Source: an uncultured Lysobacterales bacterium
GTDB lineage: Bacteria > Pseudomonadota > Gammaproteobacteria > Xanthomonadales > SZUA-36
Length of the DNA: 11,272 bases
Reading direction: 5' to 3'
NCBI GenBank assembly: GCA_937974465.1
Contig: CALJWY010000201.1
Coordinates: 1 to 11,272, forward strand
Shown here: piece by piece, positions 1 through 7,838 of the stretch
How the letters are laid out: each line of letters starts with the position of its first letter
How positions within the stretch are numbered: the stretch's first letter is position 1
Position numbers and translations under genes: made by a program
Notes under the pieces: model-generated
Database searches by the model: none
What the model was told of the DNA's origin: nothing
The model's input: only the letters and a program-made list of their open reading frames with translations

Positions 1-156
1 GTTGATCAGCATGGCCTTCTCGTGATCATCAAACTCACCGCCGTTACAACCCATTTCGACAATTTTTTCTAACTCACCCGCACCCAGGCGTCCGTCCCTT
101 TTGAAGACTCCAAAAGCGTGCTGTTTGATTCCTTGCCAATCTGTTTGCTTAACCAT
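1..156 (-). CDS. Small unrecognised protein, 5' part only (cut by window edge)
   Basis: An open frame of 52 codons runs from an ATG at 156 off the left edge without a stop. The N-terminus reads MVKQTDWQGIKQHAFGVF, followed by a Lys/Arg, Asp, Gly-rich segment (residues 19-30) and a second Gly/Asp/Glu-rich segment (about 38-45). The spacing of acidic and glycine residues (DGRLGAGELE, then NGGEFDDHE) loosely resembles a degenerate EF-hand pair, but I cannot confirm calcium ligands. There is no signal peptide or membrane segment in the visible part, so it is probably cytoplasmic. The ribosome binding site is weak. It lies downstream of the peptide transporter on the same strand but is separated from it by a strong terminator, so it should have its own promoter. 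I do not recognise the family. Start choice and coding status are moderately sure, function unknown. Confidence 0.6.
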   Translation of the reverse strand, partial: MVKQTDWQGIKQHAFGVFKRDGRLGAGELEKIVEMGCNGGEFDDHEKAMLIN

Positions 157-194
157 TTCAGGTTCTGCTTAGCGTATCATTTGTACACCTTGTG

Positions 195-206
195 TTTATA
201 GTTATA
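195..206 (-). promoter_or_regulatory. Possible -10 region for the leftmost gene
   Basis: On the minus strand, TATAAC (206-201) is followed directly by TATAAA (200-195), about 40 bases upstream of the ATG at 156. Both resemble a sigma-70 -10 element, but no good TTGACA-like -35 sits 16-18 bases further upstream. The position between the upstream terminator and the start codon fits a promoter. This is weak evidence only. Confidence 0.3.
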
Positions 207-260
207 CCAGATTTTCCCACTTGGGTGGTATGGGTTGGGATTGCAGAATTACCTCCGGCC

Positions 261-291
261 AAAAAAAAGGCCCCGGTCGTTGCCGGGGCCT
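261..291 (-). terminator. Rho-independent terminator of the peptide transporter
   Basis: A perfect 9-bp stem (268-276 paired with 283-291, GGCCCCGG/CCGGGGCC core) encloses the 6-base loop TCGTTG. On the minus strand it is followed by eight T residues (268-261). It lies about 20 bases after the stop codon of the transporter gene. This is a textbook intrinsic terminator oriented for the minus strand. Confidence 0.93.
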
Positions 292-312
292 CTTCATTTC
301 GGTGGAACTGTT

Positions 313-1845
313 TTACTTCACGCCATGCATCAACTTGTTGATTGCCGGTGCGAGTACCAGGTAGGCGATACCTGCGATCAGGCCTATCCAGAATAGCTGC
401 ATATAAACACCCGAGTACTGGGTGATGGTTGCTGCAACCATTTCACCATGGCCACCGTCATTGGTGCCACCTGATGCGAGTGCGGCAATGATACCCGCCA
501 CATACTGCGCCATGGCAATTGACAGGAACCAGCCACCCATGGCCAGGCCGACTTCTTTTTCATCGGCCAGCTTGGTCACCATGCTGAGACCGATTGGCGA
601 CAGGCAAAGCTCACCGGTGGTGTGCAGCAGATAGGTCATTGCCAGGAAGATCCATGGCACCAGGCCCTCAGCATTGGTCATATTGCCAATTGCAAAGACC
701 AGCAGATAGAAACCCAACGCGACCTGGATCAGACCCAGTGCGAACTTGCGTGGAATCGATGGGTTCATGTTCATCAGGTCAAGCTTTGGCCATAACATCG
801 CAAAGGCCGGTGCAAATATCAGGATGTAAAGCGGGTTCAGCGACTGGAAGATACCAAAACCACCCGCTTGCCAGGTTTCCATGGATCCAAACATCGGTGT
901 CACAAATTCACGCGCAAAGAAGTTTAACGAGCTACCTGCCTGCTCAAACAGCGCCCAGAAACAGGCGTTGGCGGCAAACAAAATAATCATGGCGAGGTAT
1001 CGATGCAGCTGCACCTTATTCTTGGACCTGATTCCAGCAATAATAAAATAGGCTATAAGAGCCACCATGATGGCGATCAGCAGATAACCCAGAATGGTGC
1101 TTTCCGACAACAGGAAGAAGACAATACACGCCAATACCAGCGCACCTGCCCCTACAGCAAAAAACCGGCCCCAGCCTTCTTTGTCTTTGTCAGGTAAGCC
1201 GACATGTCCAAGTGACTTCTTGGCAACCTCGAGAAAAAGGGTCGACAGCATCATACCGATACCGGCAGCAAAGAAACCCCATTTAAGACCCCAGGTCGCA
1301 CCAATCCAGGATGCGGTAACGATAGGTGCGACCATCGCACCAAGGTTGATGCCCATGTAGAAAATGGTAAAACCCGAATCACGCCTGACATCATTAGGGG
1401 CATAGAGTTTACCGATCATGGTTGAGATGTTTGGCTTGAAAAGTCCATTACCGGCAACGATCAGCGCGAGACCAACCAGGAACCAGTTGAGGTTCTCAAT
1501 CAGCAGCACAAACAGGCCGGCTGCCATGATGATCGCACCCAACAGGATGGATCGTTGATAACCAAGGATACGGTCGGCTACATAGCCACCGGCAATACCG
1601 GTCGCATATACCAGTGCGGTGTAACCACCATAGACAAGGCTGGCTTCCGCGTTGGCGCCAGCGCCAAGGTGTGCGAAAAATGTGGTGGCCACATATACCG
1701 CGAGCACCGCACGCATGCCGTAGTAGGAGAAACGCTCCCACATTTCAATATTGAATAATTGCCACAGGGCCTTCGGATGGCCCATGAACTCTCCGGGTGG
1801 TGGCGCTATAAAAGAGTTGTTCGCGCCTTCTGTTTGATTGGTCAC
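313..1845 (-). CDS. POT/PTR2-family proton-dependent oligopeptide transporter (MFS)
   Basis: Inner-membrane symporter that imports di- and tripeptides with protons. The 510-residue protein shows the family hallmarks: ExxERFxYY at 34-42 (proton-coupling E34, E37, R38), the GGYVADRILG motif at 86-95, GNGLFKPNIS at 132-141, the PTR2 signature FYMGINLGA at 162-170, and GELCLSPIGLS in the C-terminal half. Length and hydrophobic pattern fit about 14 helices, the bacterial POT layout of 12 plus two inserted helices between the halves. The start is GTG at 1845, supported by GGAG eight bases upstream; the next in-frame ATG (1785) leaves a poorer context. It ends at a strong terminator, so it is probably monocistronic. 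It diverges from an M20 dipeptidase across 181 bases, which suggests imported peptides are cleaved by the neighbour. The family call is secure; exact peptide preference (DtpA-like or other) is not readable. Confidence 0.95.
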   Translation of the reverse strand: MTNQTEGANNSFIAPPPGEFMGHPKALWQLFNIEMWERFSYYGMRAVLAVYVATTFFAHLGAGANAEASLVYGGYTALVYATGIAGGYVADRILGYQRSILLGAIIMAAGLFVLLIENLNWFLVGLALIVAGNGLFKPNISTMIGKLYAPNDVRRDSGFTIFYMGINLGAMVAPIVTASWIGATWGLKWGFFAAGIGMMLSTLFLEVAKKSLGHVGLPDKDKEGWGRFFAVGAGALVLACIVFFLLSESTILGYLLIAIMVALIAYFIIAGIRSKNKVQLHRYLAMIILFAANACFWALFEQAGSSLNFFAREFVTPMFGSMETWQAGGFGIFQSLNPLYILIFAPAFAMLWPKLDLMNMNPSIPRKFALGLIQVALGFYLLVFAIGNMTNAEGLVPWIFLAMTYLLHTTGELCLSPIGLSMVTKLADEKEVGLAMGGWFLSIAMAQYVAGIIAALASGGTNDGGHGEMVAATITQYSGVYMQLFWIGLIAGIAYLVLAPAINKLMHGVK

Positions 1846-1963
1846 GTCTGAAGCTCCAAATCTGTTTTGAATGATTGTTTTTTAGTGCCGAGGAATTGCG
1901 CCTTGGCAAAAGTCAGGCAAGCATACCATTGACCGGCGTTTGTCGCCTGCTTTCGTTCGCCTA

Positions 1964-1991
1964 TTCATTTGTGTTCATCGCGTGCGATAAT
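1964..1991 (+). promoter_or_regulatory. Candidate sigma-70 promoter of the M20 dipeptidase (extended -10)
   Basis: TGCGATAAT at 1983-1991 is an extended -10 (TG, one base, then GATAAT, five of six matches to TATAAT). A weak -35-like TTCATT lies at 1964-1969 with a 16-base spacer. Transcription would begin near 1998, about 30 bases before the ATG at 2027. No equally good promoter was seen for the divergent transporter within 1846-2026. That gap also holds a small GGCG/CGCC inverted repeat near 1934-1947, too short to call an operator. Confidence 0.5.
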
Positions 1992-2026
1992 CATTTCATC
2001 GACTTTTCAACACAAGGACATACAGC

Positions 2027-3457
2027 ATGGATCAGACAGTTGCGCAGACATTTATTGACGAGATATGGAACGACTCCATTGTTCCGGAATTAATCGAATA
2101 CATAAAAATCCCCAACAAGTCTCCGCACTTCGATGCCAACTGGCATGAACACGGCTATATGGAACAGGCCGTGCAACAGATTTTCAACTGGTGCAGCGCC
2201 CAGGATGTCAAGGGTATGACCCTGGAGATCGTCAGGCTGGAGGGCCGCACCCCGTTAATATTCATGGAAATACCCCCGCAAGGAGATGCCGACCCTGACG
2301 ATACCATCCTGATGTACGGCCATCTCGACAAACAACCCGAAATGACCGGCTGGGCCGATGGCCTGGGGCCATGGATACCGGTGATCAAGGATGACAAATT
2401 GTATGGCCGTGGCGGTGCCGATGACGGCTATGCAGCCTACGGTTCACTGGCTGCCATCATGGCGGTGCAAAGGCAGGGTCTGCCGCATGCACGCATCGTT
2501 GTTATTATCGAGGCTTGCGAGGAATCCGGAAGTTACGACCTGCCGTTTTACATCGAGCACCTCGAAGAACGCATCGGCGAACCCTCGCTGGTGATCTGCC
2601 TGGACTCCGGGGCAGGCAATTATGAACAGCTGTGGCTGACAGTTTCGCTGCGAGGCATGGCCGCCGGCACCCTGCGTGCGGATGTATTGAAAGAAGGCGT
2701 GCATTCGGGTTACGCGTCCGGCGTGGTTCCCTCCAGCTTCCGCGTATTGCGGCAATTGATGAGCCGCCTTGAGGATGAGAATACCGGTGCGGTTCTGCCG
2801 GAGTATCTGCACGCCACCATCCCGGAACAACGCATGGAGCAGACCCGGGCGATGGCGGAGGCGCTCGGTGACGAAATATGGCAGGCATACCCCTTTGTGG
2901 AGGGTGTGGAACCCATGGCGGCAAATAATGTGGAACGAATTCTGAACCGTACCTGGCGGCCGGCGCTTTCCTACACCGGTATCGGTGGCGTGCCCGAACT
3001 GGATTCCGCCGGCAATGTTCTGCGCCCGCACACCGCTTTGAAAATATCCATGCGGCTACCGGCAACTGTGGATGGTGAGCAGGCATCCCGGGCGATAAAA
3101 GAAACCCTGGAGGCCAACCCGCCATCCAATGCAAAGGTCCGTTTTGAAACAGATCAGGCGGCTTCGGGCTGGAACGCCCCCGATATTGCAGCTTGGCTGC
3201 ATAACTCCCTCGAAAATGGCTCTCAAGCCAGTTACGGGCGAGGCGTTATGTATATGGGCGAAGGCGGCACCATTCCCTTTATGGCCATGCTGGGGGACTA
3301 TTTCCCACAGGCCCAGTTCATGATCACCGGGGTACTCGGACCACAGTCCAACGCCCATGGCCCGAACGAGTTTCTGCATATTCCCTTCGCGCGCAAGCTG
3401 ACTACTTGTGTGGCGCGTGTGATCGCTGATCATTGTCAGCGCGGGGAAAACACCTAG
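2027..3457 (+). CDS. M20-family metallopeptidase (dipeptidase, carnosinase/CNDP-like)
   Basis: Probably a cytoplasmic two-zinc dipeptidase. The 476-residue protein has the complete M20 set: H99 and D101 in YGHLDKQPE, bridging D132 in GRGGADDG, the catalytic pair E165-E166 in EACEESGS, zinc ligand D193 in CLDSGAG, lid-domain H226 in GVHSG, and final ligand H444 in SNAHGPNE. The insert at roughly 205-385 corresponds to the dimerisation/lid domain typical of the longer M20 dipeptidases (carnosinase, PepV-like). There is no signal peptide. The ATG is preceded by AAGGA (2014-2018) with eight bases spacing. It faces away from the peptide transporter, consistent with hydrolysing peptides that it imports; that link is inference. 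Substrate specificity (dipeptides generally, carnosine-like or D-peptides) cannot be read from sequence. Confidence 0.94.
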   Translation: MDQTVAQTFIDEIWNDSIVPELIEYIKIPNKSPHFDANWHEHGYMEQAVQQIFNWCSAQDVKGMTLEIVRLEGRTPLIFMEIPPQGDADPDDTILMYGHLDKQPEMTGWADGLGPWIPVIKDDKLYGRGGADDGYAAYGSLAAIMAVQRQGLPHARIVVIIEACEESGSYDLPFYIEHLEERIGEPSLVICLDSGAGNYEQLWLTVSLRGMAAGTLRADVLKEGVHSGYASGVVPSSFRVLRQLMSRLEDENTGAVLPEYLHATIPEQRMEQTRAMAEALGDEIWQAYPFVEGVEPMAANNVERILNRTWRPALSYTGIGGVPELDSAGNVLRPHTALKISMRLPATVDGEQASRAIKETLEANPPSNAKVRFETDQAASGWNAPDIAAWLHNSLENGSQASYGRGVMYMGEGGTIPFMAMLGDYFPQAQFMITGVLGPQSNAHGPNEFLHIPFARKLTTCVARVIADHCQRGENT

Positions 3458-3474
3458 CAGCCAAGGTTTTTGCG

Positions 3475-3502
3475 CCCGTTAAACCGGTGACGGTTTAGCG
3501 GG
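3475..3502. other. Stem-loop between convergent genes, overlapping a stop codon
   Basis: CCCG-T-TAAACC (3475-3485) pairs with GGTTTA-G-CGGG (3492-3502) around the loop GGTGAC, giving 11 pairs of which one is G-U on one strand. It covers the TAA of the DUF6702-like gene (3495-3497) and begins 18 bases after the dipeptidase stop. Neither strand has a T-run after the stem, so it is not a standard intrinsic terminator. It may protect 3' ends or slow convergent transcription. Confidence 0.35.
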
Positions 3503-4001
3503 TGGCGAGCTCGATGGTGAGTTCGTTGCTGCCACCTGTGAAAGTTGCGCTCCGTACATCCCCGTGACGCTCGATATTCACCAGGTTGACCTGTTCCGGC
3601 CAAATGTCCCGCAACACATCATGACGCAGGGTCAGTGAGTGGAGCTTCGGGGGTATCCCCGTTTCTGCATATACCCAGATAAATCGCCCTTCAATTTCGT
3701 CACCGACGGCTTTTAAAGCCAGGGTGTTGCCATCCTGGTCTGCGATCGAAAAATGCTGCTGCACGTAGTTTGAAAAAAACTCACGGTCTTCCTCCGAAGT
3801 GAGGATGTTGGCACTCGTGCGGCGTAGCTCTTTCACCGCATGCTCGGCATCATGTACCAAAAACCGGTGCATGACCTCGATGTTTTGCGTGCGGGGATTA
3901 AACAGAATACGGGTAATTGCCTCTTTCTGCTGATGCGCCCAGGCGGGCGACACCAACAGCAAGGCCAGCGCGAACAGCCCCGTAAAAAACCGGTAGATCA
4001 C
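3495..4001 (-). CDS. DUF6702-like secreted protein partnered with the M1 peptidase
   Basis: A 168-residue protein with a clear Sec signal peptide (hydrophobic residues 5-19, then SPAWA with likely cleavage after residue 22, before HQQKE). The mature part of about 146 residues is predicted mostly beta-strand and contains the MHRFLVHDAEHAVK segment (44-57) that I associate with DUF6702-type proteins, whose function is unknown. The start is GTG at 4001, and its GTGA overlaps the TGA stop of the upstream M1 peptidase by four bases, so translation is very likely coupled and the two are one operon. The mature protein would be periplasmic or secreted, the same compartment as the peptidase. The context suggests an accessory or partner role, but no catalytic residues are recognisable. 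The gene is certain; the family name comes from memory of its motif and is moderately sure. Confidence 0.85.
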   Translation of the reverse strand: MIYRFFTGLFALALLLVSPAWAHQQKEAITRILFNPRTQNIEVMHRFLVHDAEHAVKELRRTSANILTSEEDREFFSNYVQQHFSIADQDGNTLALKAVGDEIEGRFIWVYAETGIPPKLHSLTLRHDVLRDIWPEQVNLVNIERHGDVRSATFTGGSNELTIELATR

Positions 4002-6445
4002 TGTTGTTTCTCTGCCTGCTTGGTCTCGTCCTCTTTTTTGAGCTCGGTCTTGATGTCCTGCATGATGTCGCGTTGTTCAAGGCCCTCTCTTTCCGGCGTT
4101 TTGAATATCTCTATGCGTGACGGAATGATGCGGCGTGGGTAGTGATTGTTTTCCATATCGACATCAGCGGTTTCCCAGTGCGGGTCAACAACGACCCCCT
4201 TGAGTTCACGGTCGGTGACGATGAGCTTTTTGACGGTCTTGGCGTTACGCCGCCAGATCTCTGCCGGGATACGCATCATCTCACTCTCCTGGCCTTCAAA
4301 GTCGAGTTGCAACAGCAGTGGCATAACCAGGCCACCATGATTGGAGAACTCAAGCACGTAATAATGCCGGTCCTCTGCCAGGGCCCGTTCTATCGCCTGT
4401 GCTTCCCAGTCTTCCAGCTCCCCAAGGAATTCCTGGTATTCATTCCGTTCCTTGTTGGTGACGGTGAAACGATCGTTGTCATCGTAAAAGTCACGGATTT
4501 CAGGGTTGGCCTCCACCCAGAGCTTACGTTCGCCACGATTGCGCTCAACGACAATCGAGGCGGGTTTGTCCAACTCTTCCTGCCGGCGGCGATCGAAATC
4601 GATATCCGGGTTCTTGGTGTCGAGACGCAACTTCCATATCCTGTCGATGGATAAGTCCACATGGTCGGTGGAGTAGAACCAGCCACGCCAGAACCAGTCC
4701 AGATCGACACCGGAAGCTTCCTCCATGCTGCGGAAAAAGTCTGCCGGGGTCGGCCGCTTGAAACGCCAGCGGCGCGAATATTCCTTGAACGCAAAATCAA
4801 ACAACTCGCGGCCGAGGATGGTTTCGCGCAGGATCATCAGGGCGGCCGTGGGTTTGCCGTAGGCATTGGGCCCCAACTGCAGTACGCTGTCGGACTGCGT
4901 CATGATCGGCACCTGCCGGTCGGATTTCATGTAATCCACCATGTCACGCGGTTCTACCTTCCAGGGAATATCCGGGTCCCATTCCAGGCTTGCTATGGCG
5001 TCCAGAAAGCTGTTTAAGCCCTCGTCCATCCAGGTCCACTGGCGCTCGTCCGAATTGACCGTCATCGGGAAATAGATGTGCCCGATCTCGTGGATCACCA
5101 CGCCCACCAGGAAGCGCTTTTCGGCCTGGCTATAGGTACGCTCGCCGTCATCCTGTTCGTCGGTGCGCGGACCGTTGAAGGTAATCATCGGGTATTCCAT
5201 CCCGCCCACCGGCCCGTTGACCGACTGCGCCACCGGGTAGGGATAATCGAAGGAAAACCGCGAGTAGACCTTCAGGGTATGGATCACGGCTGCGGTGGAA
5301 TAGGTCGACCACAGGGGCTCGCCTTCCTTCGGGTAAAAGGACATGGCCATGACCAGGGGCTGTACATCACCGCCCTGGCGATAGCCCTGCGCATCCCAGA
5401 TGAATTTGCGTGAAGAGGCCCAGGCAAAATCGCGGACATTCTGTGCTTCAAAGCGCCAGGTTTTCGTATCCCGGCTGGCCTTTTTCTCATTTTCCAGGGC
5501 TTCTTTGGCGGTGACGATAAAGACCGGGTGATCGGATTGTTCCGCCTCGGCAAGCCGCTGTCGCTGGGTGCTTGTTAACACATCTTCCGGGTTCTGCAAT
5601 ACACCTGTCGAAGACACCAGGTGATCGGCCGGAACGGTAATGTCGACCTGGTAATCACCAAATTCGAGAGTAAATTCACCACGACCGAGAAACTCCTTGT
5701 TGGTCCAGCCCTCGTAATCCGTGTAGGCATGGAGACGCGGGAACCACTGGGCCAACAGGAAAATATCGTTGCCACCCTCCCGTTCATCGTCTGGAAAATG
5801 CTCAAATCCTGAGCGTGCGGACACTGCATCTTCTTCGACAATATTGAAGGCGAACTCAATCGAAAAATCGACAGCCTGTGCCGGTTCGAGCGGTTGCTTA
5901 AGGTCCACCCGCATCAGGGTGCCGACAATGGTGTGTTCCAAGTCTTCATCCGCTGCCCGTACTGCGTTGATCTGATAACCAACCTCGTTATCCGCAAGAA
6001 ACTGTTGACGGCGCAATTCACTGATGCTGATTTGTGGCGGTTTATCCTTTTTCCTGTCTTCCAGTTTCGGGCCGCGCCGGCTGGGATCGGCGAATGCGAG
6101 GCTCAGCTCTGCCATGGAATCGGGTCTGAAGCGGTTCTGATCGAGTTGCAACCACAGGAATCGCAGTGTATCGGGGCTATTATTGGTATAGGTAATGCGT
6201 TCGCTGGCTTCGATTCGACGGCTGTTTTCTATCAGCCTTACATCGATGTCATAGCTGACTTGTTGTTGCCAATAGGCATGGCCCGGTTCACCACCCGCCG
6301 TACGGTAAGTATTTGCGGTGGGCAGCACTTCTTCGAGTTGTCGGAATTTGTCTTCAAAATCGCCCTTGGTCTGGCGGATGGCAGCGTCTGCCGCCGGGGC
6401 GATAAGCGTGACTGAGCAAAGTAGCCAAAAGAGATAGCGGCGCAT
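3998..6445 (-). CDS. Secreted M1-family zinc metallopeptidase (gluzincin aminopeptidase-like)
   Basis: Numbering here is from the ATG at 6457. The zinc site is complete: HEIGH at 456-460 (ligands H456 and H460, base E457), 18 residues, then ligand E479 in WMDEGLNSF. The exopeptidase/substrate loop reads GGMEYP (418-423) in place of the classic GAMEN. Y533 in NAYGKPTAAL is the likely transition-state tyrosine. Residues about 68-290 form the N-terminal beta-sandwich typical of M1. The C-terminal tail (about 795-819) is rich in Lys, Glu and Gln. A Sec signal peptide ends near residue 25 (APAADA), so it acts outside the cytoplasm. I prefer the start at 6445 (MRRYLF, 815 residues) because GAGG lies six bases before it, while the ATG at 6457 has no ribosome binding site. 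It is co-operonic with the downstream DUF6702-like gene (4-base overlap). The 65-base gap upstream shows no strong promoter. Confidence 0.93.
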   Translation of the reverse strand: MRRYLFWLLCSVTLIAPAADAAIRQTKGDFEDKFRQLEEVLPTANTYRTAGGEPGHAYWQQQVSYDIDVRLIENSRRIEASERITYTNNSPDTLRFLWLQLDQNRFRPDSMAELSLAFADPSRRGPKLEDRKKDKPPQISISELRRQQFLADNEVGYQINAVRAADEDLEHTIVGTLMRVDLKQPLEPAQAVDFSIEFAFNIVEEDAVSARSGFEHFPDDEREGGNDIFLLAQWFPRLHAYTDYEGWTNKEFLGRGEFTLEFGDYQVDITVPADHLVSSTGVLQNPEDVLTSTQRQRLAEAEQSDHPVFIVTAKEALENEKKASRDTKTWRFEAQNVRDFAWASSRKFIWDAQGYRQGGDVQPLVMAMSFYPKEGEPLWSTYSTAAVIHTLKVYSRFSFDYPYPVAQSVNGPVGGMEYPMITFNGPRTDEQDDGERTYSQAEKRFLVGVVIHEIGHIYFPMTVNSDERQWTWMDEGLNSFLDAIASLEWDPDIPWKVEPRDMVDYMKSDRQVPIMTQSDSVLQLGPNAYGKPTAALMILRETILGRELFDFAFKEYSRRWRFKRPTPADFFRSMEEASGVDLDWFWRGWFYSTDHVDLSIDRIWKLRLDTKNPDIDFDRRRQEELDKPASIVVERNRGERKLWVEANPEIRDFYDDNDRFTVTNKERNEYQEFLGELEDWEAQAIERALAEDRHYYVLEFSNHGGLVMPLLLQLDFEGQESEMMRIPAEIWRRNAKTVKKLIVTDRELKGVVVDPHWETADVDMENNHYPRRIIPSRIEIFKTPEREGLEQRDIMQDIKTELKKEDETKQAEKQQ

Positions 6446-6522
6446 GGATAGCCTCATGAATGCGGTTTATGTCGAGCCATGTAGGATACAGGAGATTAAT
6501 GGCATATTCTTTTTATCTAATA

Positions 6523-7437
6523 TTATCGAGCGCAGTTTTTGGACTGCCTGCAAGGGTGGCCCTCATCGCTGCGCTCAATTTGAATCGTTGCGTGTGAAAT
6601 ATTGAATTCTTGTTGCAGTTGGCTGGCGAGAGCATGCAAAAAGGTATCATCGGCAGGTGGCTCCGGCATCAACAAATGTGCGGTCAAAGCCGTCTCCGTG
6701 GTACTCATCGGCCAGATGTGAAGATCATGCAAACCCGCAACGCCCGGTTGGCCTGACAACCACTGCCTGACGGCGTGTGGATCAAGATCCCGTGGAACCG
6801 TGTCAACGGCCATGTTGAGGGAATCTTTTAACAGGTGCCAGGTAGACCAGAAGATCACTACGGCGATCAACAGGCTGCTCAGCGGGTCGAACCAATTCAG
6901 GCCAAATTTCCAGATCACCAGGCCGGAAATCACCACCCCGAGTGAAACCAGTGCGTCGGCAGCCATGTGCAGGTAGGCACCACGTATATTCAGATCGTGG
7001 TCCTTGCCGGAAACAAAAAACCACGCGGTGAGCGAATTGATCAAGACACCAATCCCGGCCACGATCATTATCGTCTGACCAACAGGCTCGGACGGTTCAA
7101 ACAATCGTCTGATTGCCTCCCAGCTGATCAGTACAACCGCCGCCAGCAACAGCAGACCGCTAAACATCGATGCCAGGATAGGGGCACGCGAATAACCGTA
7201 AGTTCTTCTCAATGATGGCCGCTTAGCGGCGAGGTAACTGGCGCCCCATGCCAGCAAAAGGCCCATCACATCACTCAGGTTGTGACCCGCATCCGTAATC
7301 AAAGCCAGCGAGTTGGCCAACACCCCATAGACGACCTCGACGACAACAAATATCACGTTGAGCACAACGCCGATTGCAAACGCCCGGTTATAGTCCGGTG
7401 CTGCATGGTCGTGATGATGGTGAGGATGGAGGCTCAT
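6523..7437 (-). CDS. Cation diffusion facilitator (CzcD/ZitB-type Zn2+ exporter)
   Basis: Inner-membrane antiporter exporting divalent metal, most likely zinc. The 304-residue protein has six expected helices. Helix 2 carries DAGHNLSD (H52 and D56) and helix 5 carries HMAAD (H157 and D161), the HD-HD transport site associated with zinc and cadmium rather than manganese. The N-terminus is His-rich (HPHHHHDH, residues 4-11). The cytoplasmic C-terminal domain has HDLHIW (237-242) and TAHL, and the tail ends HPCRQSKNC with Cys296 and Cys302 as possible extra metal ligands. It lies 53 bases after a half-size GDT1 gene on the same strand, suggesting a metal-export operon. The ATG at 7437 has no ribosome binding site of its own; its ATGA overlaps the stop of an 8-codon upstream ORF that does, so initiation may be coupled. 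The family call is very sure; the metal is inferred. Confidence 0.95.
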   Translation of the reverse strand: MSLHPHHHHDHAAPDYNRAFAIGVVLNVIFVVVEVVYGVLANSLALITDAGHNLSDVMGLLLAWGASYLAAKRPSLRRTYGYSRAPILASMFSGLLLLAAVVLISWEAIRRLFEPSEPVGQTIMIVAGIGVLINSLTAWFFVSGKDHDLNIRGAYLHMAADALVSLGVVISGLVIWKFGLNWFDPLSSLLIAVVIFWSTWHLLKDSLNMAVDTVPRDLDPHAVRQWLSGQPGVAGLHDLHIWPMSTTETALTAHLLMPEPPADDTFLHALASQLQQEFNISHATIQIERSDEGHPCRQSKNCAR

Positions 7438-7460
7438 TGGGTTTGGTCAGTTGGCTTCAT
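7434..7460 (-). other. Possible 8-codon leader ORF overlapping the CDF start
   Basis: On the minus strand ATG at 7460 opens MKPTDQTQ and stops at TGA (7436-7434), which overlaps the CDF start in ATGA. An AGG lies six bases before this ATG, whereas the CDF start has no Shine-Dalgarno sequence. The arrangement fits translational coupling or a leader peptide. With only eight codons, chance cannot be excluded. Confidence 0.3.
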
Positions 7461-7490
7461 CGGTTGCCTAATATGAGTGGCCAAGTATTT

Positions 7491-7778
7491 TCAGGCCGCA
7501 CTTTGCCAACCATGATAAAAGGTGACCAGTCCAATCACAACGAAGCCGGCACCGGCAATCATCGACATGATCCTGGGGTTAACCACCTGTGACAACAGCG
7601 CTCCTGCCGCCACCCCGATGGCGCTGGCCAAAACCAGCGCCAGCGCTGAGCCAAGAAAAACCGTTAGCTTGCTGACGTCTTTATCGGCGGCGAATAGCAA
7701 TGTTACCAATTGGGTCTTGTCGGCCATTTCAGCAATAAAGATGGCCCCGAAAACCGTTGCAAACAACTTCCACTCCAT
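7491..7778 (-). CDS. Half-size GDT1/TMEM165 (UPF0016) family membrane protein, probable Mn2+/Ca2+ exporter
   Basis: A 95-residue membrane protein with about three hydrophobic helices (roughly 5-30, 38-62, 70-90). Helix 1 contains EMADKT (17-22), matching the family motif E-x-G-D-(K/R)-(S/T) except that glycine is replaced by Ala19; the metal-binding E17 and D20 are kept. Full-length family members carry two such motifs in an inverted repeat. This protein has only one, like other bacterial single-repeat versions, so it must work as a dimer. Related bacterial proteins export manganese. The ATG at 7778 has AGGA seven bases upstream. The CDF transporter follows 53 bases downstream on the same strand, supporting a shared metal-tolerance role. 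The 130 bases upstream, shared with divergent ilvE, show no yybP-ykoY manganese riboswitch features. Family confident, metal inferred. Confidence 0.88.
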   Translation of the reverse strand: MEWKLFATVFGAIFIAEMADKTQLVTLLFAADKDVSKLTVFLGSALALVLASAIGVAAGALLSQVVNPRIMSMIAGAGFVVIGLVTFYHGWQSAA

Positions 7779-7838
7779 GATTTTTTCCTTGTTTTACTGG
7801 CGTTAATCACCATCTAAATAATTCAGGGTAAATGGTAC

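Noticed and set aside
1875..2093. 72-codon ORF overlapping the dipeptidase start
   Set aside because: It covers the promoter region and the first codons of the M20 gene in another frame, has no good ribosome binding site and no recognisable similarity.
2444..3031. 195-codon minus-strand ORF inside the M20 gene
   Set aside because: It is an antisense shadow of a gene whose active-site motifs are all present. Its translation is low-complexity and lacks any motif.
3475..3502. Rho-independent terminator between the M20 and DUF6702-like genes
   Set aside because: The stem is good but neither strand has a following T-run, and it overlaps a stop codon. It is listed only as a stem-loop.
4142..4654. 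170-codon plus-strand ORF opposite the M1 peptidase
   Set aside because: It is an antisense shadow of the M1 C-terminal region, with no ribosome binding site or domain evidence.
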